Shown here: piece after piece, positions 21,851 through 33,748 of the stretch | How positions within the stretch are numbered: the stretch's first letter is position 1 | Layout of the letters: every line of letters begins with the position of its first letter | DNA from: Takakia lepidozioides | Taxonomy: Eukaryota > Streptophyta > Takakiopsida > Takakiales > Takakiaceae | Length of the DNA: 64,000 nucleotides | NCBI GenBank assembly: GCA_030704615.1 | Contig: CM060734.1 | Location: 8,494,001-8,558,000 of the forward strand | Reading direction: 5' to 3' | The notes under the pieces: generated by a model | The model's input: the letters and a program-made list of their open reading frames with translations, nothing else | Told to the model about the DNA's origin: nothing | Databases searched by the model: none | Program-made: the position numbers and the translations under genes

Positions 21851-22050
21851 GATTCCCCTATGTCTATTCCTCTCTCCCAAAGATATGGATAATTAGCTTT
21901 CAAATAACTTTCTCTTTTTGCTGAATATCTCTGGAGTCTAGCTTCTCTTTCATCACTCATGTCCCATGTCTTTCATTTCTTTTAATGTGGCAATAACCAA
22001 AACTCTCTTCTGTAATATCTCTCGTATATGCCTGGGTTTCTTTCAAGCTT
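21851..22050 (-). pseudogene. G1 leader fragment, inverted relative to the adjacent integrase
   Basis: The segment from AGATGATTCCCCTATGTC to TTTCTTTCAAGCTTCAATGC matches 58310-58530 in the same orientation. There it is the reverse strand of the G1 leader/gag start. Here it abuts G1 integrase that reads on the plus strand, so the junction at about 22050 is an inversion breakpoint. Confidence 0.7.
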
Positions 22051-23240
22051 CAATGCACGTTCATAAAGGAGTGGCTGGAGGACATTTTGGAGAAGAGACT
22101 ACCAGTAGGAAGATACTACTTGCAGGTTACTGGTGGCCTACTTTGTTCAAGGATGTACACAAGTATTGTCAGAGTTGTGATGAATGTCAGAGGCTGGGAC
22201 CCTTGCAGAGATCTGGGAAGATGGCTTTGCATCCTACGATGCCTACTGAACCATTTCAGAAATGGGGACTAGACTTTGTCGGACCAATTAACCCACCGGC
22301 CAAGAATACACAGAACAAGTATATAATTACAGCCACTGATTATACTACGAAGTGGGTGGAAGCTAAAGCTCTGAGGGACAACACAGCTAAGTCCACAGCA
22401 AGGTTCCTGTATGAGAACATACTTACACGATTTGGCTGTCCCTTGGAATTTATCAGTGACCAGGGAAGTCACGTCATTAATGAGACCATTGAACTATTGA
22501 CTAAAGAGTTCATGATTGTGCATAGGAAGAGTACAACGTATTACCCGCAGGGTAATGGGCAGGCAGAGGCTACCAACAAAATACTATGTACTATCTTGGC
22601 TAAGATAGTCAATGCAAACAGAACGGATTGGGATACAAAGCTGCTGACAGCTTTGTGGTCATACAAGACTTCATATAAAGTCACCACTAAGTATACACCA
22701 TTCCAATTAGTTTATGATATGGAAGCTTTACTTCCAGTGGAATTCTTGTTACCTACCATGAGAACGGAATGGGGAAAGAGAATGGAATTGGAAGATTCAA
22801 TTAAGGTCAGGAAACATGAATTATACCATGTGGAAGAAGTACGTGCTGATGCAGCTGATAACATGACCAGAATTCAGATGAAGAGGAAGGAATAATTTGA
22901 CGAAGGCAAATTAAAGACTTTTAAGACGGGGGATTTGGTTCTCTGGTTGCAGAAGAAGGGGAAAATTAAAGCTTCTAAGCTTAAATCACCATGGAAAGGA
23001 CCTTATGTCATACAGAAGATGTATGATAACAACACCGCCATGTTACAAACCATTAACAAAGAGATGCTGGGAAGAGTCAATGCCAATAAGTTGAAGGGGT
23101 ACAGTGGTATCCATGACAAACCATTGCAGCACGATTTGCATGTTGAAACGCAAAAGCAGTCACGGGCTGCGCCAGTGATACCAACGGAGTATGAAGCACT
23201 TGTTGCTAAGCTGAGCGTATATGACCAGGGCGGGCAGTAC
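22051..23240 (+). pseudogene. G1 integrase (one nonsense codon)
   Basis: The frame shows the end of the HHCC zinc domain (GVAGGHFGEE, then CQSCDECQRLG). The catalytic core has D in KWGLDFVGPINPP, D in EFISDQGSH and E in PQGNGQAEATN, which is the DDE triad, with TDWDTKLLTALWSYKTSYKV after it. The C-terminal strand domain is represented by GDLVLWLQKKGKIKASKLK and PYVIQKMYDNNTA. No chromodomain is visible. The TAA at 22893-22895 replaces CAG in both other copies (37549-37551; minus strand 52658-52660). Past that codon the frame continues open into the linker and aORF. The enzyme would insert element cDNA into the genome; this copy is dead. Confidence 0.88.
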
Positions 23241-23243
23241 AAG

Positions 23244-23452
23244 CGTGACACAACCTATCACAGCCCATCACAGTGTCACACAACCTATCACAGCCCATCA
23301 CAGTGTCACGCAGCCTATCACAGCCCATCACTGTGTCACACAGCCTATCACAGCCCATCACAGTGTCACACAGCCTATCACAGCCCATCACAGCGTGACA
23401 CAACCTATCACAGCCCATCACAGTGCCACACAACCTATCACAGCTCAACACA
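23244..23452 (+). repeat. 30-bp tandem array coding a TYHSPSQCHT-type 10-residue repeat
   Basis: About seven 30-bp units (CACAACCTATCACAGCCCAT-like) lie between integrase and the aORF. Because the period is 30 bp the frame is kept, and each unit encodes (T/A)(Y)HSPSQ(C)H(T). G1-g has a corresponding but scrambled array at 52010-52320 (minus strand). Confidence 0.85.
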
Positions 23453-26400
23453 GCCTACCGGGGTTACACAGTCCATAGGATTAGTGACCGGTGTACGTGG
23501 GTTAACATCCGGAGAGTGGCCGGCGGAAAAGTGGACGGAGGCAGGTTTAGAAATGGACACGTGGATGCCAGGGCGAGACACACAACCGGACATGAATTGC
23601 AAGAACGGGTGTCATCAAGAAAGAAGACAAAATTGGCCGTCAAAGTACCTACCCGGCACGTTTATTAAAATTTATTGTGGGCCCATTAATGCATACATGA
23701 AAAGGGTAACGGAACCCATTGCAAGTACAGAAAAGCAAAATCCTTGTCACATAGGCTATCCTAATGGACAGTCCAGGGGGGAAAATCCACGGAAGGGAAT
23801 TAAATTACAAAATCAATCACAGAGCCAACAGCCAATCATAAGCCAGAATTACCTGCAGAGGGAATTTTCCAAGAAGCAAGATCAAGAATTTAGAGGAATT
23901 CTGAGAGTCGGCGTCGTTCCAAGTAACGGGCGTCTCGACGGGAGAGACAATCAAAGCTATAGCTTTGAAGCTATGGCGGAAATAACAGACTACACACTCG
24001 CATTACTACTTACGCAGTGGCACAAGGACGGACGAACGGAGAGTACCTTTTCTCTAGATCGATACTTGCAAGCCCCACAGGCTTACAAGCACTTACCCAT
24101 TTCATTCTACGCCAACCATACTTTTATGTTTTGTGCCCTGCAGGCGTTTCTTCAGTTGTTACAACCAAAACCTTTCTGTTTGTCTAGAATGAAGAGAGTG
24201 AGAGGAATGGAGGATATCAGGGTGAAGAGTACCACAATCTTACAGAAGCAAACGATTGCTACACCACAGGCGGTGCAGCTACTGAAGGAGCTGCGATTGG
24301 AGGGATTGCTACGCAAGGACTGGTCCTTGCATCATCGGCAGTTCATGATACAATTTCTTCAGAACTTTGAGCCTCGGACGGGAGTTACTCAAGTGAGGGG
24401 AGTAGATATAGAAATTACTCCCCAGTACCTGCAGCAATTGTTTGATTTGCCATCAGGACATGTGGATGTGGATAAGCACAGGGCAAGATTGCAAATAGGG
24501 AATTTGTTCCAAGAAGGGAGTTTCTTTAAAACTCAAGGCTACGCTTGTACCAAAGCCGAGTACCCAGGGCTTAGGGAAGTTGGCCAAATATTGAACGTTC
24601 TGTTTGCCATGAAACAGAACCAACAGTATTTGAGCAGGTCATTCACAGATCCTGAAAGCTTTAAGGGGAGAGGATGTCGCTTGGGCGGAGTTAATGTACA
24701 ACGGATTGGTGGACGAGATGAAGAGGTTACAGGGCACTGCTGCTAAGTCTACGATCATTGTGTCCGGTCCAGTCATTGCCCAAATAATTCTTGATTCTTG
24801 CATACTTGATACTCGGGAACGTAAGGAGATATGAGTGTTTGAGGCAGAAACCACTGCAATTGAAGAGCAAGGCTCTTCACACAGTGAGGGTGGACTGGCA
24901 GCGCAACACCAGTCTAAGAGACAGAGGCGGGGTATGACTGTAGTGGCGGATCCACTGGCTTCACGGAAACTGCACGATAATGTTTCCCAAGCTCTTGTGC
25001 AGGATGGGGCACAGCAGCACAGAGAGCTGCTATTATTGGAAGCAGGGCCTTCAGAGAGGGAAGAGGAAGTCACTTCGATACCACAGCCACCACAACCAAT
25101 TGACTCTGTTGTTTTAGAGGTTCCACAGTTAGTATATGTTGTGGCATCACCCCCAATTGCTCTGGAAGGAGAAAGGTTGGACATTCCCACTACAGAGCAG
25201 GTCGTGGCCGAAATTGAGAAGGGTGACCTTCTCTATGAAAATTCTGGCTTGGTAAGGGAAACAGTGGTTCCAGAGAGGCAGCAGTTGTCTAGGGGAAACC
25301 CTGCTGTGCATGTAATACCCACACCTGTGACGGAGGTACCAGGGGTAGAATATCAAGACACTGCAGCACCTGTGGCGGATGAGGTGGTTCAGGAAGAAAA
25401 TCTGGTGGGGCAATGGCCTGATGGTTCGTGAGGCATCACACTATTGAGGATCAGGGAGAACAACAGCAAGCTCACCATGATGACCCTCAGCAGGCCATGC
25501 TTATGAGTTCCATAAGCAGAACACTTAATTTGTTGGGCACTTATGTGAACTCCCATGTTCCATCTACCCAATTGGCAGCTTTGAGGGAGGAACTCAGGAA
25601 GGAGTTTGAGGCTCGACTTGCCACTGAGTGTGCTAACAAGGTCGATGAGGAGGTCAATCTCAAGTTACAGCAAGAGTTAGAGGATACAAAAGCTGCTTGC
25701 AGTTGGCCAAGGAACATTTGATTGAAGCAGGCCTCGGGCAGGACCAGTTGCACGAAGCACATAAACAACAGTTATACCAAATGCAGGTGAAGCATGAGGG
25801 CAAGTTGCAAGAAGTGAATGCACTACATATAGAGTTGCAGGCAGTACATGAGAGGATGACCATACAATGTGCTACACTCACAACTACTCTTGAGCAAACT
25901 GCATTAGAAGTTAACAGACAAGGGGAGAGATGTATGAAGGCAGAGGCAGAGAATGTCGAGCAAGCGAAACTCATTGTTGATATGAAGAATACAATCTGTC
26001 GTAATGAGAATACTTTCAAGCAATACAGACAGGTTGAAGCTGACCAAAAGAGGTACATCCTGGAATTGCAACAAACGGTCATGGTAAATAGAAATGAACT
26101 CTCTGTGGCTAACAAGGCTTGGAAAGAAGCCAATAATCTGGCTGCTGCCTATGCGAGTTTGGTTGAACCTCATGCAAAGCGCATGGAGGCTTTACAGCAG
26201 CAGTTAGATGTGTACAGGCTCACAGAGGAGCAGATTCTCAGGGGTGTCACCACAACTTGGTGGATAACCACCTTATGCAGGTCTAGTTAGCACAAGGGCC
26301 GGTGGAAGGCAAAGCACCACGGAAGCTCACCTAGGGCAAGATGAATGAGCTCAGACTGCAGGTGCAGAACATTGCCACAACTACTATAGACAATGTCTAT

Positions 26401-26976
26401 AGTAGGATAGCGGAGCTACAGGAGGATGTAGAAGGCCTGCAGACTCAGGTGAATGACCTGAGTTCAAATATTGACAAGAGAGTCTTTATACCTAAGGAGC
26501 AGCTGATGGCTACTTATTTACAGGCCAAAACTCTAATTTTTCAGTCTTCTTCGCAAGGGGTGCAGGAGATGCCAGTGGTAGAAGGGCCAGTGCTACCAAT
26601 ACCACAACAAGTGACTGTGCAGGTAGCTGACCCTGTTGTTACTACAGCCACACCACAGCCTGAGGTATGGGGGGATGCTGCTTTTAACCCACCTAAGACT
26701 CCTGCTGCACGAGAATACAGTCGGGCTATGATTATGCCCTTCAACCAAATTCCCATTGTGTTGGATTTGGCTTGGAAGGAATTTAGTCCTCCGCAGTCGT
26801 TGGCACATTACTACCAAATCATGCGCATTTGGCTGCCAGTGGCAACTAGGACTAAGGTTCTTCCGAACAATCGACCCATTGAGGATCATCACTTTGCGAG
26901 GTACTGGTCTGAAGCAAGTACCATGTTAAAGGAATTAAGTGCCTTCCAAGTTGTACATGGATACATTTATACCAAG
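23453..26976 (+). pseudogene. G1 linker and additional ORF (aORF), copy b
   Basis: Open in the integrase frame from 22896 to 24746. The linker has a decayed knuckle (CHIGYPNGQSRGEN at 23745-23786). The aORF N-domain follows: ITDYTLALLLTQW, VTQVRGVDIEITPQYLQQLF, FKTQGYACTK, ILNVLFAMKQNQQYL. A 5-nt deletion near 24648, relative to G1-a, shifts the frame. Further pieces cover the acidic/Pro spacer (24835-25431), the coiled coil (25428-26290, 26341-26620) and the C-domain (26690-26976: MPFNQIPIVLDLAWKEF, HYYQIMRIWLPVATRTK). Stops at 26284 (TGG in G1-a) and 26332 (CAG in G1-a) are transitions. The C-terminus is lost at repeat R-D. No known domain was recognised with confidence. Confidence 0.72.
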
Positions 26977-28498
26977 ATCATCGATCTCCAAAACTCAATC
27001 AGAGTGGAGTGCTATAATGAGCATAATCAGAACTTTATAGACAACACCAGCTCAAAGGGTATTCCAAAAGGCTAGTTTGATAAGTTAAACCAGACCCTAC
27101 GTATTTTGAAAAAGCCCAACAAGACCACTGCTTGGTATTCTTCCAAGTCAAGTACAGCTTGGTACTTTCCAAATTAACATGGTAAAACTGAACCTGTTTC
27201 AAATTCAAAGGATGGTTCCAATGGCATCGCTTGGCAACCTTAAAACAGGTGCTATGTAATCTAAAAAGCCCATCACGCCAGCTGCTTGGTAATCTCCAAG
27301 TTAAAACAGTGTAACGAGGGCTGTTTTAAATTTAGAACTCTGACCTCAATGTCCAAAAAGTACCGCTTGGTACTTACCGTGTTAAATCAGCATAAGAAGG
27401 CCTATCTTAAGCATCATTGGATAGCCTTATAAGGTCTGGAGATGGTACTCCAGCACCATATCAAAATGCAGCCGAAGCTCAGACTCGCATCGTGCCAGAA
27501 AACTGATTTACAATCAGGTTGAAAACCCCACTAATATGGTGCCAAAGTTCAGACTGGTATCATACCAGAAAACTGACTTATAATCAGGTTACAACCCATA
27601 AAAACAAAAAAGCATTAAGGTTGAGAGGCCGAATCTGCCCACTGAAGCAGTTTGTAGCATCAATCGTCACCATCGCCAAGTCCTTTGATCATCTGCAAAC
27701 TGAAAAAAATACACATCAAGTGAAGACCCTCACCTGTGCCCGTCCCAAAAACCACCACATCAAGATGTGTGTTAGTGAGGATGCACGAGGTGAGTAACAT
27801 GTCTTCACAGTTGCTATCCATGTCCAACATGCATTCTATAGTGAGCAAATTGATCAAAAGTAAAACATAGACGCGACACCACAAAGAAATTTAATCATTT
27901 GTGGAGTGGGACGCTGCGGCATTCAACACCTGAATCTCAAGAGATCACAGCAGAATGCAACAAATCGGGATACTTGAGGACAAATTGCATATATTACAAA
28001 GTGCATGATACTTCCCCCATCACCTTATGAGCGCTGCTGCTTCATGAATAAGAAATATTGCAGGCAAACACAACAGTAGGTCATTTGCCAGTGCGGGAAA
28101 TGGAAGGGTCTGCCGCCATCGCGCAAGAAAAAACAAAATGCACGCGGATCTCAGCTCAGCCCCCATCGCCATCCTCCAGAGAAAACAAGCACGAGTATCG
28201 TGTCGTGCCTAGGGCAGAGAGGCGGTTAGCAAACCATCCCGTGATTTCATCCACTGGGATGAAATCTTGCACTTCATTAGAGTTACATCCTCTTAGGTTT
28301 ACATCCGTTAGGGTAACATCCAGGATGGATGTAATCCATCATGGATGAAAAAATGTAGGCTACATCCTTAGTGGTAAAGCTCAAGACAATAATTCATCCA
28401 GTTAGGGATTATACCTGGCATATTTTCCATCCGGTATGGATGAAATTCAAAACATATTCCATTAGGGATTAGAAAGAAGGTATTTCCAAACCAAGTAG
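26977..28498 (-). mobile_element. Repeat R, copy D (minus strand)
   Basis: Reverse complement of R from ATGGTGGGCG-side block T (28210-28498) to GAGATCGATGAT (26977). It replaces the end of the G1-b aORF on the left and stops exactly at the terminal TG of a G1 LTR on the right. The LTR therefore either inserted here or marks a recombination point. Confidence 0.8.
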
Positions 28499-29571
28499 TG
28501 TCGAACGGCTTTTACTCACCCATCCCTTCGCTATCCGAGGTGGAAATTCCAAGATAGAAGAGTTGGATATCTCTAAGCACTCAGCCCGCTCAGTACAATC
28601 AGTCATGACCTGCAGCTAGTGAATCATGGTTGTGCTTCCCATTTGTATTCCTTTTTGCCTTCATGTTATCAATTTACCGTATCTGATACTAAAGCATCAG
28701 ATTGCTTCAGTATCTTCTTAGTTCCAGTTAATCTTGCATTCATTTCACAACTTCACTCATGTCTCTCTACACAGTGTGCTTGTATCGAATAAGTATCAGA
28801 TTACGATTTATCAGGTACTAGGCCAATGTGAAAGTGACTCTAATCCGCCCTACAGTATCACTACAGCTCTGCATGAAATGAACCTCCATCAAGTCATCAT
28901 CTCCTCTTATGTGTAATCATCATCCCTGTGCTCCAAGATCGTGCCCTCCCTCTGACCTTTCCCCCGATGTCTAAGAAGTGATCCAAGAAGTGATCCCCCA
29001 GAAGTCCCCGCTCTTCGCTTTATCTACCTCCAAGCTGTTCCAACCACCTTGCTAACTAACCATCACCCCTGAAGTAACATATTCCCTTTGCAGATGTCGT
29101 TCCCACACAGTCATTCCCTATCCATGTTAACCGTTCCCCCTGTACTGTGACAACTGTGCAAAACTGCGTTCGGCTGTGTGAAGCTGTGACGGGCTGTGGC
29201 TGGCTGTGTCAGGCTGTGTCGGGCTGTGACTGGCTGTGATTGGCTGTGACGGACTGTGATTGGCTGTGACGGATTGTGACGGACTGTGATGACTGTGACG
29301 GGCTGTAACTGGCTGTGTCGGCTGTGTCGGGCTGTATCGGGCTATGTTGGCTGTGGCGGCTGTGACTGACTGTGTCGGGCTGTGTTGGCTGTGACGGCTG
29401 TGTCGGGCTGTGTAAAGCTGTGGCGGGCTATGTCGGGCTGTGTAACCCCCCCCCCCCCCTAAAGCCTGCTGCTGCCACCCCTAAGGCTCCTGTTGGTCTC
29501 AGTCTGTGTAAAAATTAAGGGTACCCCACAGAACCTGTAAAAGCGTTAAAGTCCCAAGCAGCCCTCTAACA
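28499..29571 (-). repeat. G1-c 3' LTR (1,073 bp)
   Basis: On the minus strand it begins TGTTAGAGGGCTGC after the polypurine tract and ends CCGTTCGACA. The right-hand 300 bp hold the CACAGCC array (29148-29446) and a 12-C homopolymer at about 29446. Confidence 0.88.
29148..29446. repeat. CACAGCC tandem array in the G1-c LTR
   Basis: Degenerate 10-bp units (GGCTGTGACT, GGCTGTGTCG on the plus strand) run for about 300 bp. It is the counterpart of 5490-5692 and 47111-47627. Confidence 0.8.
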
Positions 29572-29589
29572 TTTACCCCTCCCCCTCTC
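29572..29589 (-). promoter_or_regulatory. Polypurine tract of G1-c
   Basis: On the minus strand GAGAGGGGGAGGGGTAAA directly precedes the LTR start TGTTAGAGG. Confidence 0.85.
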
Positions 29590-29599
29590 AAAAAGCCGT

Positions 29600-30369
29600 G
29601 TCCTCACGGTTTACTGTTTAGGATTAGCAAACCTTTGTGATCGAACACCCTTCTGACGGTGAGAGTTTCGTGAAGGACTTCGTGTGCGAGCCCGAGGCCT
29701 GTCACTGGTTGACGGAGATGATTGAGCACTACTTGGAAATGTCTATCCCTCCTTTGGCTGATAACGAGGTAACCTCTCAGGCATAGGAGACCCCCGTCGT
29801 TTCTTCTCTGCCATCTGAATGGCATAGTCCTCTGCCATGTCAAAAGAGTCCGCTGAAGAAACAGTAGTATCAGAATCCTCATCGTCCCTCAGGTGTTTTA
29901 ACGGCCGAACTTTAAATGGAATCCTCTGTGGCATACAATGTTGTCCAACCATATCTAGAAGTTTAAATTGCACAACTTGTTGCAAGCGCTGGCACGCAAA
30001 ATTAGTGAACGTCCTGAACTCCTTATCTGTACAGGTAAGAGGTGTGCCAATGACTTGGGAACAGTGCAAGTATTTCCATGCCTCATGTCCCTTAAATAAA
30101 ATATCGTCAGGGCCGAATTTCTGTGTTGTCAAATTGTTCCAAGCCAAATGAAACCATGAACGAAGATGGGAATCCTTCTGCATCATAACTTTTGCATCAT
30201 ATAGGTACATATGAGGTGGCACTGAAGGTAAGACCCAATGATCCCCACTGGAATAACTCAGAAATTGCGATTGCACGTACCCACACGTCCGGATCGTCAA
30301 GGTTGAGGACTTGAGCAGTGTCCCAACGAATGGCTGCAGGCAAATCCGGCTCTCGGCCGGAGGTAGCAA
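29600..30369 (-). pseudogene. G1 aORF C-terminal domain, copy c
   Basis: The 208-codon frame 30369-29743 carries SYSSGDHWVLPS, PPHMYLYDAKVMMQKDSH, the central SWFHLAWNNL...FGPDDILFKGHEAWKYL, QHCMPQRIPFKVRPLKHL, an acidic stretch, and MPERLPRYQPKEG. A shifted frame continues to about 29604 and ends just before the polypurine tract, so this is the natural C-terminus of the aORF. G1-g has the same sequence at 48326-47778. In G2 the counterpart includes AEAWRQAKDHFPPLV. The domain is globular-looking with many aromatics and His. Its function is unknown. Confidence 0.7.
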
Positions 30370-30443
30370 GTATTGTCATGGGCTGTGGATTATACTATGC
30401 TGCTTGTTTTCTGGCATGTTATCACATTGAGCAGCAGAAGATG
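30359..30443 (+). pseudogene. 85-bp aORF fragment in opposite orientation
   Basis: On the plus strand this reads VASIVMGCGLYYAACF...HIEQQKMQ. That is the aORF segment which in G1-g (minus strand, about 48510-48430) lies directly upstream of the C-terminal domain. Here the C-terminal domain next to it reads on the minus strand, so a strand switch occurs at about 30358. The fragment then runs directly into repeat R-C. Confidence 0.7.
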
Positions 30444-31944
30444 CAACACCTCCAACTCATTCTTAAAGGCTCAAGTGTTTATACTGATCTGGTATGTACC
30501 AAAGGTGGTGTTTGTCCCGATTGTTTTATAAGAAAAACAAGACTCCTTCGATGATGAATGACATCTAAATCTAGGGTGATGGTTGTCTTGGAAATCCCAC
30601 CCTCCCACCCTAATGTTTCATGTGTTTTCAGGAAGATGACATGAGTTTTTATCAGGTAAGATACTGCCTATGGAAGGTGAAGTTAGATAGTGCCTTGTTA
30701 TGAGGCTGATTTGTCGTTAATTTGACAAAGACCTTGTTTGGTCTTGTCCATGTCCCGACAAGACATAGTATCTTCCCTCTCTATTCTTGACCAGTGTACT
30801 TAGTGGTTTCTGTACACACTCTCTCTCTCTCTCACCTGCCATTTTCCAGTTTTCTTACTATGATGTACTAACACCTTTAATGGCTTTTGCAGAGGTCTAG
30901 GAAAGCCATGGGGTATCAGCCCCCTATACCTCCATTACAATAGTGTGGAGCAACAAATCCCTCATAAGGTATATGATCCTCTCCAACAAAAATTTGTTGG
31001 CGGATTGGACAACGAAAGAAAGGCATTGCTAATATTACTTGAAGAACATCTAAGGGTTTCTTGCATACTGATATTATGAGCTAGGCCCGGGTAAAACAGC
31101 CTGTTAGAGTATGTGTGTACACCTTCTACATGATCCGGTCAATGCACATTACTCCTGTTAACTGGTAACCTGTAGTTGATGCCTTATGTCAGCATCAGAT
31201 CCCTTATGATGAAAAGCCTTCCCTACTCATGGGCTTTAATACTTCTCCTGGATGTGGGTTTGCTCTTTATAGCACCACTAAAAAAATGCCCAGGTGTAAC
31301 GTGATATGTCATTTTTCATACCTTGAGGAAATATGGTTTTAAAACCATAAAGCTCGTTGATATGGTGAAAAGATGGGCAGCAGATTGCTGCCAATGTTCT
31401 TATTCACATGTTCATGTTGTGAATCACGGGCAGTAGACTACTGCCACTGGCTGAAGAACACGAGTTCTTATTCATACCTTTGGAAAAACGGTTCTAACCA
31501 TAAAGTTGGCTGATATGGTGGAAAAATGTGCATTAATTTACTGCCATCGGTTGAAGAACACCTGTAATTTCTGAACTCTTGCGTGCCCAGCTATATGAAT
31601 GTTTTGTCCATATTTTCTCTTGACTTGGGAAGCAGAGACTGTAGCTTTTTAACCAAAGATAAAACTACATCGCACGGAGATCCTTCCTTGGTCTCTACTT
31701 CTTTACAAGAGCTTGTTGACAAGATAAGAGGTAACATGGAAAACGCATGACTCTATATTCTTGCCAAGTTTGATTTATGATATGCCAATGTTCACTCGTG
31801 ATCTGAGGGCAGAGAGAATGTAGACCTTTTATCTTTTTGGTATTCAAGTCCAAGGATAGAACTACATTGTAGAGGGAGAGCCTTATGAGAATGGGTCTGG
31901 TATGCACTCCCTTACGGGGTGAGCGCATACCACACTCACTCCAT
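30442..31944 (+). mobile_element. Repeat R, copy C
   Basis: It matches copy A from GCAACACCTGCAACTC (about 13199) to the CACTCACTCCAT just after the terminal hairpin. It lacks the first ~1.1 kb and block T. Its right boundary is therefore a candidate for the true 3' end of R. Confidence 0.8.
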
Positions 31945-33114
31945 TTGGAGGAATTTCCTCATCCGACCACAAATGTTCTTCGCTCAAGTCAGCAGACTCT
32001 TCATCGGAGCCGATTGCGCCACTGAGCTTATCCTCATCCGTAATGACATGAGGTGCCCTTGAAAGAAATGCAACAGTAGTAATGTAAGGTGTTACCCCGT
32101 AAGTGATGGTGTGTGCCCCCAGTCCGTTCGTGCTCGAGACTGGACCAACCATGGCCTCCCCAATAGGAGGGCGTAAGAATATTTGTCGATGGGAAAGTCA
32201 ATGATTTGAAAGTCCACCGCATACGTGTAGCCACCCATCTTCATTTTGACGTTCGCTATGTGGCCCACTGGCTTGATCCTCCGTTGATCGGCCATCCTGA
32301 TAGTCAAGGGGGATTCCCTTGTCATGTGCAATCCTAACTTGGACAAGGTGGAGAGAGGCATGATGTTTACCAAACTCCCGCCATCCACTAAACATCGTCG
32401 GATAATGCAGTCAACGATCTTTACTTCAATCTCGACTGGTCCCGGATCAACTTGCGCGCTGATATGATGAGATTGGGCTGAATGTCCAATCCTTTTCTTC
32501 ACTAATGAAGCCTTGAGTGCATGCCAGATTGTTGGCACCATAGTAATGTGTTGGGCAAGAGTAATGTTTGCCTGAATGTGGCGCAGATCCTCCAGTAGAT
32601 TGTATGGCTCTAGCTCGTCGGCGAACCGCATGGTCGAGGATGTTCTTCTTTTGGGCAACCCTGCCGATATTGCCGGTTGAAATGCCAAAACCTTTGGTCT
32701 TGCCGCGGGTGGAAGGGAGGGCGTTGATTTCACCACTAAGGGGTCTGCTTCTGCAAATGCCACCTCCTTCTCCTTCGGTCGTATGTTGTCTTCTTCGCGA
32801 AGCACTGTCGTTGCTACCTTCTGCGTATTAGACTTCATCATGGCAAAATCTAAATCGTCCTGCTCCAAGGCAGAGGACGTGGACTCAGGCACCACATACC
32901 CAGGTCCTTTACCTAGCGTATCTCTTTGTTGCTTGGTCATAACTGCATAGCTATCTTTCTTGGGGCTAGCTTGTATGGTTAGAGTAGCCCTCGGCTCACT
33001 CGCAATCCAATTCACCTTATGTTGCGTCTCCGGTTGGCGCACCGCTTGGTTTTGTACGTTGGTCTGTTGCTGCAGGGGCGCCGCCAAAGTCGACACCTGA
33101 TGTTCTTCCTGCAC
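31945..33114 (-). pseudogene. G3 retropepsin-like protease region
   Basis: The 340-codon frame 33114-32092 starts with a Gln-rich, probably disordered region. Then come ITLAQHITMVPTIWHALKA and the protease: VDCIIRRCLVDGGSLVNIMP holds the active-site Asp in a DGG(S) context used by many plant gypsy elements. LTIRMADQRRIKPVGHI and YALLLGRPWL (flap and helix region) follow. After GRPWL a frameshift leads to a second frame (about 32150-31945: GLGAHTITYGVTPYITTV, then an acidic DEDKLSG...SDEES). Repeat R-C then cuts it before any RT. Confidence 0.78.
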
Positions 33115-33255
33115 CCTTACATCTTGAGAGAGAGACCATATGTTAGAAGATCACTGGGCTATCTGAGCCGCAAGATTGGAGAATGCTCCTCGGGACACTT
33201 GCTCGGTAGCTGCATTGCCTCTGGAATATGATGGGCCTACTTGATCTGATCTAGG

Positions 33256-33748
33256 CTATTGGGCAATGTGTGTTGGCGTAGCAAAATGCCTGCTAGGCTG
33301 CAGTGGCACAGAAGTTGGTTGAACAGTCGTACACTGATCTGAAAAAAGAGCCCCTTGCCTATCTAGATTTCTCTCCACTTGTTGTTGAGTGGCAGGTGTA
33401 GGTCGGTCCACTTGCCTGCAGGGACATTTGTCAAATGAGTGACCTTGTCTACCACAATGACGACATACAATGGTTTTCCAACATTCTTCTATTCGGTGGG
33501 TCGTTCTCCCACATTTCTGACGATTTCTCTGATCACAAGACCGGTTGTTCTGATCCTTTTGCCTACCCTGATAGTTTGGGTTTTGGCTTACCTGCCTTTT
33601 CCGAATGGGATACAATGTTGAGAAGCGTGACCTGACGTGTTGCATTTGGAATACCAGACCTTTGCCGGATTGGGCCCCGATTCTTCCATTGGGAACGCGT
33701 CTCGATAGTCAACATAGTTGGTGATCTGTTGACCAATGGAACTCATGC
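33256..33748 (-). pseudogene. G3 gag C-terminal part with CCHC zinc knuckle
   Basis: On the minus strand 33645-33256 encodes a basic region followed by VCRHCGRQGHSFDKC, a canonical CX2CX4HX4C knuckle of retroviral/retrotransposon nucleocapsids that binds RNA. A second, degenerate knuckle (KCGRTTHRIEEC, first Cys lost) precedes it. Upstream a short frame beginning MSSIGQQITNYVDYRDAF at about 33748 reads towards it, interrupted by a frameshift. No long gag capsid domain is seen upstream, so most of gag is missing. Confidence 0.65.

Larger units (their letters stand above)
22051..26976 (+). mobile_element. G1-b: integrase, linker and aORF
   Basis: This is a 5'-truncated, 3'-truncated G1 copy on the plus strand. 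It begins inside the integrase zinc domain and ends in the C-terminal domain of the aORF, where repeat R-D (minus strand) takes over. It is the best copy for seeing that integrase, linker and aORF lie in one reading frame. Confidence 0.85.
28499..30358 (-). mobile_element. G1-c: 3' end of a G1 element (aORF C-terminus, PPT, LTR)
   Basis: On the minus strand the order is aORF C-terminal part, polypurine tract (29589-29572) and a complete LTR (29571-28499). It is truncated at 30358, where the coding strand switches to plus. Confidence 0.82.

Noticed and set aside
23244-23452. CRISPR-like array of regular repeats
   Set aside because: Units are contiguous 30-bp tandem repeats without unique spacers and lie in an open integrase-aORF frame.
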